From positions 372,001-436,000 of the forward strand of contig NZ_FNTG01000002.1 of the NCBI RefSeq assembly GCF_900104795.1: 64,000 nucleotides of DNA, given 5' to 3'. Positions 45,956 through 54,702 of the stretch are shown here, in pieces. The number at the start of each line of letters is the position of its first letter. Position 1 is the first letter of the stretch. The position numbers and the translations under genes are program-made. The stretch comes from Burkholderia sp. WP9 (lineage in GTDB: Bacteria; Pseudomonadota; Gammaproteobacteria; Burkholderiales; Burkholderiaceae). The notes under the pieces are model-generated. The model saw only the letters and a program-made list of their open reading frames with translations. It searched no databases and was not told the origin of the DNA.

Positions 45956-47971
45956 GTGGCAATCATCGATAAAAACAGCGGCAAGCGTGCGATATCAGGA
46001 ACGCCCGGCCGGACCGAACCGAATTCGCCCGCTCGCCGTGCCTTTATCGTGCTGGCGGGAACGTCCGCGGGCGCGACCCTGCTCGGCGGCCTGTCCGCCT
46101 GCGGCGGCTCGGTCAACGGCGGCACGACCACGCCGCCTGTCGTACAGGATCCGATCTGGGGCGCCTCGGGCGCCGCGACACAGATCATCGCGTCCTTGCA
46201 GGGCATTACCCAGTCGATGTTCCCGGCACGCGACTTCGTCGTCACGCAATACGGCGCCGCGCCGTGCGCCGTCGTCGCCGCGACCAATCCGTACACCGGC
46301 TCGGCGTCCGTCGCGAGTCCGGGTTCGAACCTCACCAACGCCGCTGGTTCATTCGACTCCCGCCCTGCCTTTCTCGCCGCCATCCAGGCCTGCAACGCCG
46401 CCGGCGGCGGACGCGTGGTCGTGCCGGCCGGTACGTGGTATTGCGCCGGACCGATCGTCCTGCTCAGCAACGTGAACTTCCACCTCAGCGCGAATTGCAC
46501 GATCTACTTCAGCCCGAACCCGGCGGACTACGCGAAGGACGGCCCGGTCGCCTGCGGCGCCAACGGCAACCTGTTCTATAGCCGCTGGCAGGCGAACGAC
46601 TGCCTGAACTACGGCTCCCCCGTCTACGCGCGCAACCAGACCAACATTGCACTGACCGGCGAAGACGCGAGCTCGGTGCTCAACGGACAGGCCATGACGC
46701 CGTTCGCCGGCAGCGGCAACACCGCGACGTGCTGGTGGACCTTCAAGGGATCGAATGGTGCGTACGGGTGCGTGAATTCGTCGACACCGTCGCAGGCCTA
46801 TCTCAATCCGAAGAACGTCGACCTGAAAACCGCCGCACCCGGCATTTCCGACGCGCTCTACGCGCAACTGACCAGCCCCACGACACCCTGGCAAGAAGAC
46901 CAGAACTATCTGCCAGCCCTCTCGGAGGCAGGCGTGCCGATCGCGCAGCGCGTGTTCGGCGTCGGCCACTATCTGCGTCCGTGCATGGTCGAGTTCCTCG
47001 GCTGCACGAACGTGTTGATGGAGAACTACACCACCAACAACACACCGTTCTGGCAGCATCATCCGACCGATTGCAAGAACGTCGTGATTCGCGGCGTGAC
47101 GACCAACAGCATTGGCCCGAATAACGACGGCTTCGACCCGGACGCGTGCAACAACGTGCTCTGCGACAGCGTGACGTTCAACACCGGCGACGACTGCATC
47201 GCGATCAAGTCGGGTAAGGATCTCGATACACAGTACGGTCCCGCGCAGAATCACGTGATCCAGAACTGCACGATGAATAGCGGCCACGGCGGCATCACGC
47301 TCGGCAGTGAAATGGGCGGCGGCGTGCAGAACATCTATGCGCGCAATCTGAAGATGCTGAACCAGAACTGGGCGACCAACCCGCTGAACATCGCGATTCG
47401 TATCAAGACGAACATGAATCGCGGCGGCTTCGTGAAGAACTTCTACGTCGATACGGTCACGCTGCCCAACGGCGTCAGCCTCAAGGGCGGCGGCTACGGC
47501 AGCGCGTTGCTGAGCGGCAGCCCGATCAATGCCACGGTGCCGCTCGGCGTAGTAACGGCGACTGCCGCCAATCCGTCGGCGGCACAGGGCGGGCTGATCA
47601 CGTTCGACTGCGACTATCAACCGGCCAACGACGCGATTCGCATCCGTCCGGCAATCGTGCAGAACGTGAACATTTCGAACGTGACGGCGAGCAACGTGAC
47701 GGTGGGCGGCGTGACCGGCTCGTGCTTCCAGGCGATCGTCGCTCAAGGGCCTGTCGCGTTCGACTACAACGGCGCGGCGCCGACACCGACCATTCCGCCG
47801 ATCACCGGCGTGACGATCTCGAACTGCAATCTGGGCACGGCGGTCTCGGCCGGACCCGCTAGCGCGACAACGCCCGGGCCGATCTACGCGTACAACGTCA
47901 ACGGCATTACGTTGAACAACGTGGTGATCGGCGCGACGACATACAACACGACGGTCGTCGATAAACGCTGA
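45956..47971 (+). CDS. Exported GH28 polygalacturonase (probable lipoprotein)
   Basis: 671 residues from the GTG at 45956 (AAGGAGA 7 nt upstream). The N-terminus has RR at 27/28 before a hydrophobic stretch and a lipobox ending LSAC49, suggesting twin-arginine export and lipid anchoring. GH28 catalytic motifs are intact: NNDGFD with D391 (usually N-T-D), D412-D413 in GDDCIAIKSG, G443-H444-G445 and R482-I-K484. It would hydrolyse pectin or oligogalacturonides to galacturonate outside the cell, feeding the adjacent pathway. Linker and loop insertions make it longer than typical GH28 (about 400-500). Confidence 0.9.
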   Translation: MAIIDKNSGKRAISGTPGRTEPNSPARRAFIVLAGTSAGATLLGGLSACGGSVNGGTTTPPVVQDPIWGASGAATQIIASLQGITQSMFPARDFVVTQYGAAPCAVVAATNPYTGSASVASPGSNLTNAAGSFDSRPAFLAAIQACNAAGGGRVVVPAGTWYCAGPIVLLSNVNFHLSANCTIYFSPNPADYAKDGPVACGANGNLFYSRWQANDCLNYGSPVYARNQTNIALTGEDASSVLNGQAMTPFAGSGNTATCWWTFKGSNGAYGCVNSSTPSQAYLNPKNVDLKTAAPGISDALYAQLTSPTTPWQEDQNYLPALSEAGVPIAQRVFGVGHYLRPCMVEFLGCTNVLMENYTTNNTPFWQHHPTDCKNVVIRGVTTNSIGPNNDGFDPDACNNVLCDSVTFNTGDDCIAIKSGKDLDTQYGPAQNHVIQNCTMNSGHGGITLGSEMGGGVQNIYARNLKMLNQNWATNPLNIAIRIKTNMNRGGFVKNFYVDTVTLPNGVSLKGGGYGSALLSGSPINATVPLGVVTATAANPSAAQGGLITFDCDYQPANDAIRIRPAIVQNVNISNVTASNVTVGGVTGSCFQAIVAQGPVAFDYNGAAPTPTIPPITGVTISNCNLGTAVSAGPASATTPGPIYAYNVNGITLNNVVIGATTYNTTVVDKR

Positions 47972-48050
47972 GCGGTAGAGGGTTGAACGGCTGGGCGAAG
48001 CGCGAGCGTCGTCCAGCCGTGAACGTTGAAGAAACGCAGTGAGCACAAGC

Positions 48051-48084
48051 AAAAATGGCGGCGCCCGAAAGCGCCGCCATTTTT
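48051..48084. terminator. Bidirectional terminator after the polygalacturonase gene
   Basis: Perfect 14-bp stem AAAAATGGCGGCGC / GCGCCGCCATTTTT (48051-48064 and 48071-48084), loop CCGAAA, between convergent genes with A/T ends in both directions. Confidence 0.92.
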
Positions 48085-48141
48085 CTATTGACCGGCGCGC
48101 TCGATCAGCGCCGGGTGTTCGTCATCCCAACATGGCCAGAA

Positions 48142-49434
48142 TCACTTCGCGACCGCGCTCACCGGTGTCCAGCGCGGCTCGGGCGTCTTGTCGGCACTCT
48201 TCGCCAGCAGGCACACCACAGCGGCCGCGATGATGTCGAACACCGCCAGCACGACGAACAGCGGGCTGTAGCCGACCTGCGTCACCAGCACGCCGAACAG
48301 CGCCGTGAACGCCGCAGCACCCAGATAGCCCGCCATGCCGCCCATGCCGGTCGCGGTGGCGACTTCATTCTTGCCGAACATATCGGACGTAATCGCGTAA
48401 AGCGCGCCCGACAAGGTCTGATGCGCAAACCCGCCGACGCACAGCAGCGCCACCGCCACATAAGGACTCGCCACCAGACCGACGCAGGCCGGCCCGATCA
48501 TGCACAGCGCGCCGACCACGAACACCATCTTGCGCGATGTGAACAGCGACACCTTCGCGTACTTGTGAAACAGCGGACTGAGATAGCCGCCCAGCACGCA
48601 GCCGATATCCGCAGCCAGAAACGGCATCCACGCATACAGCGCGACTTCCTTCAGGTTCATGTGACGTTCGGTCATCATGTACAGCGGAATCCACGCGTTG
48701 AAGGTCTGCCAGGCCGGTTCGGAAAGAATGCGCGGAATGCCGATCGCCCAGAAGTCGCGGCTGCCGAGCATGGCGAACCAGCTGCGCCTGGCGGCGCCGG
48801 CGTCGCTGTGCTTCGCTTCCTGGCCGCTGAGAATGTAGTCGCGCTCGGCGTCGCCCAACAGCTTCTGCTTGCGCGGATGCTTGTAGAGCGCCATCCACAG
48901 CACGCTCCAGACAATGCCGGCCACGCCGACGATCACGAACGCGAGCTGCCACTCTCCGCGCAACAATGCCCAGACCACCAGCGGCGGCGCCAGCAGCGCG
49001 CCGATCGACGAGCCGATGTTGAACCAGCCGATCGCCACCGAACGCTCCTTGGCGGGGAACCACTCGCTCGTCGCCTTGACGCCGGCCGGAATGCCGGCCG
49101 CTTCCGCAATGCCGAGCAGGCCGCGGAAGAACGCGAGGCTGCGCCAGCCCGTCGACCACGCCGCCGCGGCGCACGCCAGCGACCAGGCCAGCGCGAAGAC
49201 CGCAAAGCCGATCTTGGTGCCAACGGTATCGAGCACAAAGCCGGCGACCGGCTGCATGAAGGCATAGCAAAGTTGCCACGCCACGACCACGTGCGAATAC
49301 TGCTCGGTGGTGATGTGGAGGTCCTTCATCAACGTCGGCGCCGCCACTGAGAGCGTATTGCGCGCGAGGTAATTGATGATGAGCCCGGCCGCGACCAGGC
49401 TGACCATCCACCAGCGGATGCCCTTGATTTTCAT
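48142..49434 (-). CDS. MFS hexuronate transporter (ExuT-like, ACS family)
   Basis: 430 residues from the ATG at 49434 (GAGGAGA upstream). TM1 carries INYLARNTLSVAAPTLMKDL, and WFNIGSSIGALLAPPLVVWAL marks the fourth/fifth helices, as in ExuT and related sugar-acid importers. It would bring in galacturonate or glucuronate with protons. It follows the second uronate dehydrogenase by 29 bp, in the same direction, so uptake and first oxidation are co-expressed; two operator sites precede the pair. Confidence 0.9.
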   Translation of the reverse strand: MKIKGIRWWMVSLVAAGLIINYLARNTLSVAAPTLMKDLHITTEQYSHVVVAWQLCYAFMQPVAGFVLDTVGTKIGFAVFALAWSLACAAAAWSTGWRSLAFFRGLLGIAEAAGIPAGVKATSEWFPAKERSVAIGWFNIGSSIGALLAPPLVVWALLRGEWQLAFVIVGVAGIVWSVLWMALYKHPRKQKLLGDAERDYILSGQEAKHSDAGAARRSWFAMLGSRDFWAIGIPRILSEPAWQTFNAWIPLYMMTERHMNLKEVALYAWMPFLAADIGCVLGGYLSPLFHKYAKVSLFTSRKMVFVVGALCMIGPACVGLVASPYVAVALLCVGGFAHQTLSGALYAITSDMFGKNEVATATGMGGMAGYLGAAAFTALFGVLVTQVGYSPLFVVLAVFDIIAAAVVCLLAKSADKTPEPRWTPVSAVAK

Positions 49435-49463
49435 TGCTGCGTCTCCTCGTAATCCTCGTCGGC

Positions 49464-50300
49464 TCAAACGCGCCGCGTTGCGGGATGGGCCGAGCCGTCC
49501 GGGCCCGCATCATCGCGCGAATAGTCGATACCCACAAAGCTGCCGCCCTGGAAACGCTGGCCCAGCGCGTCGAGTGGATTCGGCCGTGCAAGAATTTCTT
49601 CGGCGTAGGTTTCGGCGTTTTGCGTCGGCTGATAGCCCAGACGTGCGGCGGCGCTGTTGTCCCACCAGCTTCGCGTGTTGGCCGACACACCCCAGATGGT
49701 CAGGAAGCCCACGTCCTCGGCCTCGACACAGCGGTCGAGGAAATGCAGCAGATCGCGATGCCCGAACCAGGTGCTCAGATGCCGGGGCTCGGTGGGCCGC
49801 TCGAGGCAGCTGCCGATGCGCACGCACACACTCTCGATACCGTGCTTGTCCCAGTACATTCTGGCCAGCGCCTCGCCCCACACCTTGCTCAGACCGTAAA
49901 AACCGTCCGGGCGCAGCTCGCAGTCGAGGCTGAGATGTTCGGTGACGGGATACATGCCGATGGCGTGATTCGAACTGGCGAACACGATGCGCCGCACACC
50001 CTGGCGGCGCGCACCTTCATAGACTTCGACCAGCCCGCGCAGATTGTTCTCGATGATCTCCGGCAGCGGCCGCTCCACGCTCGTACCCGCGAAATGGATC
50101 AGTACATCGACTCCCGCCAGCAGCCGGTCCACGACTGCAGGGTCGCGCAGGTCGCCGTGCATCACGTCCTCGCCTTCCACGAGCGGCACGAGGGCTTTCG
50201 AGCCCGCGGCCGAGCGCAACGGCGTGCCGCGCGCGATCAACGCGGCGCGTACCACCGAGCCTAGCTGGCCACCGGCTCCACTGAGAGCAATCTTCTTCAT
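49464..50300 (-). CDS. Second uronate dehydrogenase-like SDR
   Basis: 278 residues. GAGGQLG (8-14) cofactor motif, VFASSNHAIGMYPVTEH and catalytic Y135-x3-K139 match uronate dehydrogenases, though it diverges from the copy at 35865-36707 in the middle and the C-terminal part (extra loop near 160-200). It heads an operon with the hexuronate MFS. It may prefer a different hexuronate, such as glucuronate versus galacturonate; this is only inferred. The ATG is clear, but the ribosome site is weak. Confidence 0.85.
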   Translation of the reverse strand: MKKIALSGAGGQLGSVVRAALIARGTPLRSAAGSKALVPLVEGEDVMHGDLRDPAVVDRLLAGVDVLIHFAGTSVERPLPEIIENNLRGLVEVYEGARRQGVRRIVFASSNHAIGMYPVTEHLSLDCELRPDGFYGLSKVWGEALARMYWDKHGIESVCVRIGSCLERPTEPRHLSTWFGHRDLLHFLDRCVEAEDVGFLTIWGVSANTRSWWDNSAAARLGYQPTQNAETYAEEILARPNPLDALGQRFQGGSFVGIDYSRDDAGPDGSAHPATRRV

Positions 50301-50384
50301 AGGGTTCCTTTACTGCGCCTTGCGCGATCGAACTCGGGGTACCGCAATCGCCTGGTCATCGGATGAGCCGCTTGCCGATTTAGC

Positions 50385-50409
50385 GATAGTTGTACGATAA
50401 CGTACTATC
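50385..50409. promoter_or_regulatory. Uronate operator motif, site H (udh2 promoter)
   Basis: The motif core GTTGTACGATAAC is flanked by inverted GATAGT (50385-50390) and ACTATC (50404-50409). It is 85 bp upstream of the second udh ATG and the most extended palindrome of the set. Confidence 0.7.
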
Positions 50410-50507
50410 CGCGATGGCGAACCGGATTTCAATTAGGCACTTACCCTTATTCGATCTGACCTTCCAGCAAATTTCCTTGGATAAACAAACGTCTAGCTTC
50501 AACTCAT

Positions 50508-50526
50508 TTATGTGACATCGTATAAC
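50508..50526. promoter_or_regulatory. Uronate operator motif, site I
   Basis: TTATGTGACATCGTATAAC; shares the ACATCGTATAAC segment with the consensus (RTCRTCGTACAAC). About 210 bp upstream of the udh2 start; degenerate, so weaker. Confidence 0.5.
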
Positions 50527-50744
50527 TTGAAGTGCGTTTTCAGCGGCAAATTCTTCAGCGTGACGCGCGGCGGCCGGCCGACCGTCTCGGCGATTCGAAA
50601 CGCGAGCGCGGACACTTGAGCAAGCATGGCTGCCTGCGGTTCCCTATGCGCAACCCTCTTCCTGCGACGCTGTTGCAGCGCGGTCGATTGCCGCAGTTGC
50701 GCAGCGTCGCGCGCAGGCTATGACGAGAAGGCATTCAGGAAAAC

Positions 50745-50758
50745 TTGATATCCATCAA
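50745..50758. promoter_or_regulatory. FNR/ANR box (TTGAT-N4-ATCAA)
   Basis: TTGATATCCATCAA fits the FNR/ANR consensus exactly, at 179 bp upstream of cioA. ANR is known to control cioAB in Pseudomonas. This indicates oxygen-responsive control of the oxidase. Confidence 0.8.
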
Positions 50759-50936
50759 CGGTTTGCCGTCTCAAAAAAGAAAATCGTCATAAAACAACGT
50801 GGTTTTTTGACGCACACCGCGCCGCAGCAAAGTTTTCGTCGATCCCCTACGCTTGCGTCATCTGCCCAGCGCAGTGCGCACCGACACCGGTCGACGCGCG
50901 TAGTCCGCCCCCGCGGTCATCACGCACTTCACGCTC

Positions 50937-52352
50937 ATGAACTCCGCTTTATCGGCATTTGATCTCGCCCGCATCCAGTTTGCGTTCACTGTCTCCTTCC
51001 ACATCGTTTTTCCGGCGCTCAGCATCGGTCTCGCCAGTTTCATTGCCGTCCTCGAATGGCGCTGGCTGAAAACCGGCAAGGCGTACTACAAAGATCTCTG
51101 CCTGTTCTGGTCGAAGATCTTCGCGGTCGCCTTCGGCATGGGCGTCGTCTCCGGCGTCGTGATGAGCTATCAGTTCGGCACCAACTGGTCGGGCTTCTCC
51201 AGTTTCGCCGGCCCCGTCACCGGACCGCTTCTCATGTACGAGGTCATGACGGCGTTCTTCCTCGAAGCGGGCTTCCTCGGCATCATGCTGTTCGGCTGGC
51301 AGCGCGTGAGCCCGCGCGCCCACTTCGGCGCCACGTTGATGGTGGCGATCGGCACGCTGATCTCGACCTTCTGGATTCTCGCCTCCAATAGCTGGATGCA
51401 AACGCCGCAAGGCTTCGAAGTCGTGAACGGCCGCGTCGTGCCGCTCGACTGGTTCAAGATCGTGTTCAATCCGTCGTTCCCGTACCGGCTCGCGCATATG
51501 GCGCTCGCGGCGTTCATCGTCGCGGCGCTGGTAGTGGCGGCGGTGGGCGCGTGGCATCTGCTGCGCGGACGGCGCGATCCCGCCGTCAAGAAGATGTTCT
51601 CGATGGCGCTGTGGCTGCTGCTGATCCTCACGCCGATCCAGGCTTTCGTCGGCGATCAGCATGGTTTGAACACGCGCGAATATCAGCCGGCCAAGATCGC
51701 GGCGATCGAAGGCCTGTGGGACACCGAAAAAGGCGGCACCGCGCTGAACCTGTTCGGCATTCCCGACATGCAGGCGGAAACCACGCGCTACGCCGTATCG
51801 ATTCCGCACCTGGGCAGCCTGATCCTCACGCATAGCTGGGACGGCGAGATTCGCGGCCTCAAGGAATTCCCGCCGCAAGACCGGCCGAACTCGACGGTGG
51901 TGTTCTGGAGCTTTCGCATCATGGCGGGCCTCGGCGTGCTGATGATCCTGATGTCGGTCGCCGCGTGGGTGCTGCGCCGCCGTGAGCGCCTGTTCGAATC
52001 GAAGTGGTTCCAGCGCGTGGCCGTGGCGATGGGGCCGACCGGCTTCATCACGCTGCTGGCCGGCTGGGTCACGACCGAAGCGGGACGTCAGCCGTGGGTG
52101 GTGTACGGCGTGATGCGCACCTCGCAGGCTGTGTCGCCGCTGACCACGCAGCAGGTCGGCATCTCGCTGATGGCCTTCGTGGTGGTCTACTTCCTCGTGT
52201 TCGGCACCGGCATCTACTACATGCTCAAGCTCATGCGCACGGGGCCCGCTCTACCGGGTCATACGCCGCACGGTGCGCCGGAGCAACGCTCACCGAACCA
52301 GACCGCGCGCCGCCCGCTCTCCGCCGCCGATCACATGATCGACGCCGCCTGA
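50937..52352 (+). CDS. cioA: Cytochrome bd-type cyanide-insensitive quinol oxidase, subunit I
   Basis: 471 residues, near the short (CIO-type) subunit I length. It has FAFTVSFHIVFPALSIG (with haem-ligand H22), RLAHMALAAF and the quinol-binding segment GDQHGLNTREYQPAKIAAIEG. The Q-loop is short, as in CIO enzymes and unlike E. coli CydA. Nine or so membrane helices. It reduces oxygen to water using quinol without cytochrome c and tolerates cyanide. Ribosome site weak. Operon with cioB and a small subunit; FNR/ANR box upstream. Confidence 0.92.
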   Translation: MNSALSAFDLARIQFAFTVSFHIVFPALSIGLASFIAVLEWRWLKTGKAYYKDLCLFWSKIFAVAFGMGVVSGVVMSYQFGTNWSGFSSFAGPVTGPLLMYEVMTAFFLEAGFLGIMLFGWQRVSPRAHFGATLMVAIGTLISTFWILASNSWMQTPQGFEVVNGRVVPLDWFKIVFNPSFPYRLAHMALAAFIVAALVVAAVGAWHLLRGRRDPAVKKMFSMALWLLLILTPIQAFVGDQHGLNTREYQPAKIAAIEGLWDTEKGGTALNLFGIPDMQAETTRYAVSIPHLGSLILTHSWDGEIRGLKEFPPQDRPNSTVVFWSFRIMAGLGVLMILMSVAAWVLRRRERLFESKWFQRVAVAMGPTGFITLLAGWVTTEAGRQPWVVYGVMRTSQAVSPLTTQQVGISLMAFVVVYFLVFGTGIYYMLKLMRTGPALPGHTPHGAPEQRSPNQTARRPLSAADHMIDAA

Positions 52353-52392
52353 CCCGCCCTGCTTCAGCAACGACTTGCGATAGAGAAAGAAC

Positions 52393-53397
52393 ATGGACGT
52401 AACCGTAGTGTGGGCCGCGATCATCGCGCTGGGCCTTTTCATGTATGTGGTGCTGGACGGCTTCGATCTGGGCATCGGCATCGTCTTCCCGTTCTTCCCC
52501 GACGAGAAAGAACGCGACCTGATGATGAACACGGTCGCGCCGGTGTGGGACGGCAACGAAACCTGGCTGGTGCTCGGCGGCGCCGGTCTGTTCGCGGTGT
52601 TTCCGGCGGTCTACTCGACCGTGCTGTCCGCGCTGTATCTGCCGCTGATCTTCATGCTCATCTGCCTGATCTTTCGCGGCGTGTCGTTCGAGATTCGCGC
52701 CAAGGCCAATCGTACGAAGCATCTGTGGGACCTGGCGTTCATCGGCGGCTCGGCGGGTGCGACGTTCTTTCAGGGCATCGCGCTGGGCGCGTTCCTGCAA
52801 GGCATTCCCGTGATCGACGGCGCCTATGCGGGCGACGCCTTCGGCTGGCTCACGCCGTTCAGTCTGCTGACGGGCCTCGGACTCGTCGTCACCTATGCGC
52901 TGCTCGGCTGCTGCTGGCTGGTGGCGAAGACCGAAGGCGATCTGCAACGCCGCCTGCATCGCGTGGTCTGGCCGCTGACGATCGTGCTGCTCGGCTTCAT
53001 CGCGATGGTGAGCGTGTGGACGCCGCTGCAGGATCCGAACATCGCGCAACGCTGGTTCCATGACGGCCTCTTCTACCGTTTGCTGCCCGTGCCGTTCCTC
53101 GTGGCGGTCTGCGCGTTCTTCATGCATCGCGCGGTGCGTGAGCGGCATCACAACACGCCGTTCGGACTCGCGCTGCTGCTGGTGCTGCTGGGTTATGCGG
53201 GGCTGCTGGTGAGCCTGTGGCCGTACGCGATTCCGTCGAGCATGACGCTCTGGGAAGCCGCCGCGCCGCGTTCGAGCCAGATGTTCACGCTGGTCGGCGC
53301 AGCGGTCATTCTGCCGATCATCATCGCTTATACGACGATGGGTTATTGGGTATTTCGTGGCAAGGTGCGTCATGGCGACCAACATCACTATCACTAA
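52393..53397 (+). CDS. cioB: Cytochrome bd-type quinol oxidase, subunit II
   Basis: 334 residues, about eight helices. The N-terminus (YVVLDGFDLGIGIVFPFFPDE) and NTVAPVWDGNETWLVLGGAGLF are the classic CydB signature. It follows cioA after a 40-bp gap with GAGAAAG just upstream. Together they form the inner-membrane oxidase. Its 3' end overlaps the next small gene by 26 bp. Confidence 0.95.
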   Translation: MDVTVVWAAIIALGLFMYVVLDGFDLGIGIVFPFFPDEKERDLMMNTVAPVWDGNETWLVLGGAGLFAVFPAVYSTVLSALYLPLIFMLICLIFRGVSFEIRAKANRTKHLWDLAFIGGSAGATFFQGIALGAFLQGIPVIDGAYAGDAFGWLTPFSLLTGLGLVVTYALLGCCWLVAKTEGDLQRRLHRVVWPLTIVLLGFIAMVSVWTPLQDPNIAQRWFHDGLFYRLLPVPFLVAVCAFFMHRAVRERHHNTPFGLALLLVLLGYAGLLVSLWPYAIPSSMTLWEAAAPRSSQMFTLVGAAVILPIIIAYTTMGYWVFRGKVRHGDQHHYH

Positions 53398-53563
53398 GCA
53401 GACAAACGCCGGGGCAAGTCATCCCGCATCGTCCGCGCCGGCGCGCAAGCTGCCGGGCTGGCTCTGGTTCATCGCGCTGTGGTGTTTCGGCGTAGGCTCG
53501 GCCATGTCGCTCGGTTTCGCATTCAAGATTCTGATGAATGCGACGTTATTTGCAGTCAAATAG
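53372..53563 (+). CDS. Small membrane subunit, DUF2474/CydX-like
   Basis: 63 residues, one helix (GWLWFIALWCFGVGSAMSLGFAFKIL, about 29-54) after a polar N-terminus. Overlaps the end of cioB by 26 bp and uses AAGG upstream of its ATG, so it is translated with it. The DUF2474 family is the third gene in many cyanide-insensitive oxidase operons and may stabilise the haem site, as CydX does. That role is inferred. Confidence 0.8.
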   Translation: MATNITITKQTNAGASHPASSAPARKLPGWLWFIALWCFGVGSAMSLGFAFKILMNATLFAVK

Positions 53564-53893
53564 AGACTGCTTTGACGTGATTCGATCCGGTGCGCATAAC
53601 CTTCGGAATCCTGCATGGGCAGCTTCAAAAAAGGGCCGTTCGGCTCGTCTACCATGCAAGCCGGAACCTATGCGCGGGAGACCTGCCTTAAACATCATGC
53701 AGTGCATCGGACCCCATGGCGATTTGACAAATAAACGGTTACTCGAGCGGCAAGCCGGAAGGCGCGCCGCGCCACCGGTCAGGCATATGATCGCGGGGTG
53801 GGCGGCAATGATGCGATTCACGAGGCTAGAAGTAAAACGAGACCCTATAACCGCGGCGGCCCACATCGGGCAGGCCCGACTCGCGGAGCCATC
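53564..53893. other. Intergenic region, 330 bp, no gene seen
   Basis: A TTGACA hexamer (53724-53729) lacks a good -10 at the right spacing. I see no terminator, palindrome or coding signal beyond the ribosome site for the next gene. Confidence 0.5.
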
Positions 53894-54643
53894 ATGAAGT
53901 TTCTTGTAGCCGACGACCATGAACTGATCCGCGAGGGCGTCAAGGGTATGCTGCGCGGCCTCGATCCCGACGCCCAGTTCGACGAAGCCGATAACTGGGA
54001 GACGCTCGCGACCCTCGCGCGTCCCGACGCCGATCACGATCTTGCCATCGTCGATCTGCACATGCCGGGCATGAGCGGTGCATCGTCGCTCGAAGTGCTG
54101 CTGAAAGCGAACCCCGCGCTCCCGCTCGTCGTCCTCTCCGCCGAAGAATCACCGGATGAAATGCGCGCGGTGCTGGCCGCCGGCGCGCTCGGCTTCGTGC
54201 CGAAGCGCCAGCCCGCCAGCGTCATGCTCAAGGCAATCGAACTGGTGCTCTCGGGCGGCGCCTACGTACCCATGGAAGCGCTGAGCTTGCTGGGCTGCCG
54301 GGAAGCGCAGGCGGCGCCCGCGCACGCCGAGGCAGATGCGGCTCCGTCTGGCGCACGCGCGCCCGGCCAGAGCAGCGCCGCGCTCACGGAACCCCTCGCG
54401 CAGATTCAGGCGTTGCAGCCCCACCAGCAGCATCTATTGGAAAATCTGTCGCCGCGCCAGCAGGACATCATGCGGCTCGTCCATCGCGGCTGGACCAACA
54501 AGATGATCGCGCGCGAGCTGGGCGTCGCGGAGGGGACGGTGAAGGTGCATCTGTCGGTGATTTTCCGGGCGCTCGGTGTGCATAACCGATCGACGGCGAT
54601 CGCCGTCATCAACGGCTGGCTGGAAGCCGGGAAAACCCTGTAG
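53894..54643 (+). CDS. LuxR/NarL-type response regulator
   Basis: 249 residues. Receiver with ADDHELI, Asp in AIVDLHMPGMSG, T/S in LSAEES and K in PKRQP. A linker (about 137-190) precedes a LuxR HTH: LSPRQQDIMRLVHRGWTNKMIARELGVAEGTVKVHL. The start at 53894 has GGAG upstream. It converges with the hybrid kinase 59 bp away, a likely partner. Target genes unknown. Confidence 0.92.
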   Translation: MKFLVADDHELIREGVKGMLRGLDPDAQFDEADNWETLATLARPDADHDLAIVDLHMPGMSGASSLEVLLKANPALPLVVLSAEESPDEMRAVLAAGALGFVPKRQPASVMLKAIELVLSGGAYVPMEALSLLGCREAQAAPAHAEADAAPSGARAPGQSSAALTEPLAQIQALQPHQQHLLENLSPRQQDIMRLVHRGWTNKMIARELGVAEGTVKVHLSVIFRALGVHNRSTAIAVINGWLEAGKTL

Positions 54644-54702
54644 AACGACATGCGGGGCAGACGGCGTTCTCGTCGTCTGTTCTCGCCGTTTGTTCGCTTC
54701 TA

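Larger units (their letters stand above)
50301..50936. other. Regulatory intergenic region between the udh2 operon and cioA
   Basis: 636 bp without a convincing gene. It contains operator sites H and I (50385-50409, 50508-50526) upstream of the dehydrogenase and a perfect FNR/ANR box (50745-50758) upstream of cioA. The stretch between about 50540 and 50740 shows nothing recognisable. Confidence 0.65.

Noticed and set aside
46349..48052. 567-codon minus-strand frame opposite the polygalacturonase
   Set aside because: Antisense shadow; Arg/His/Val repetition and no domain, whereas the + strand has intact GH28 motifs.
53724..53729. Perfect TTGACA as a promoter for the LuxR-type regulator
   Set aside because: No -10-like hexamer 16-18 bp downstream.
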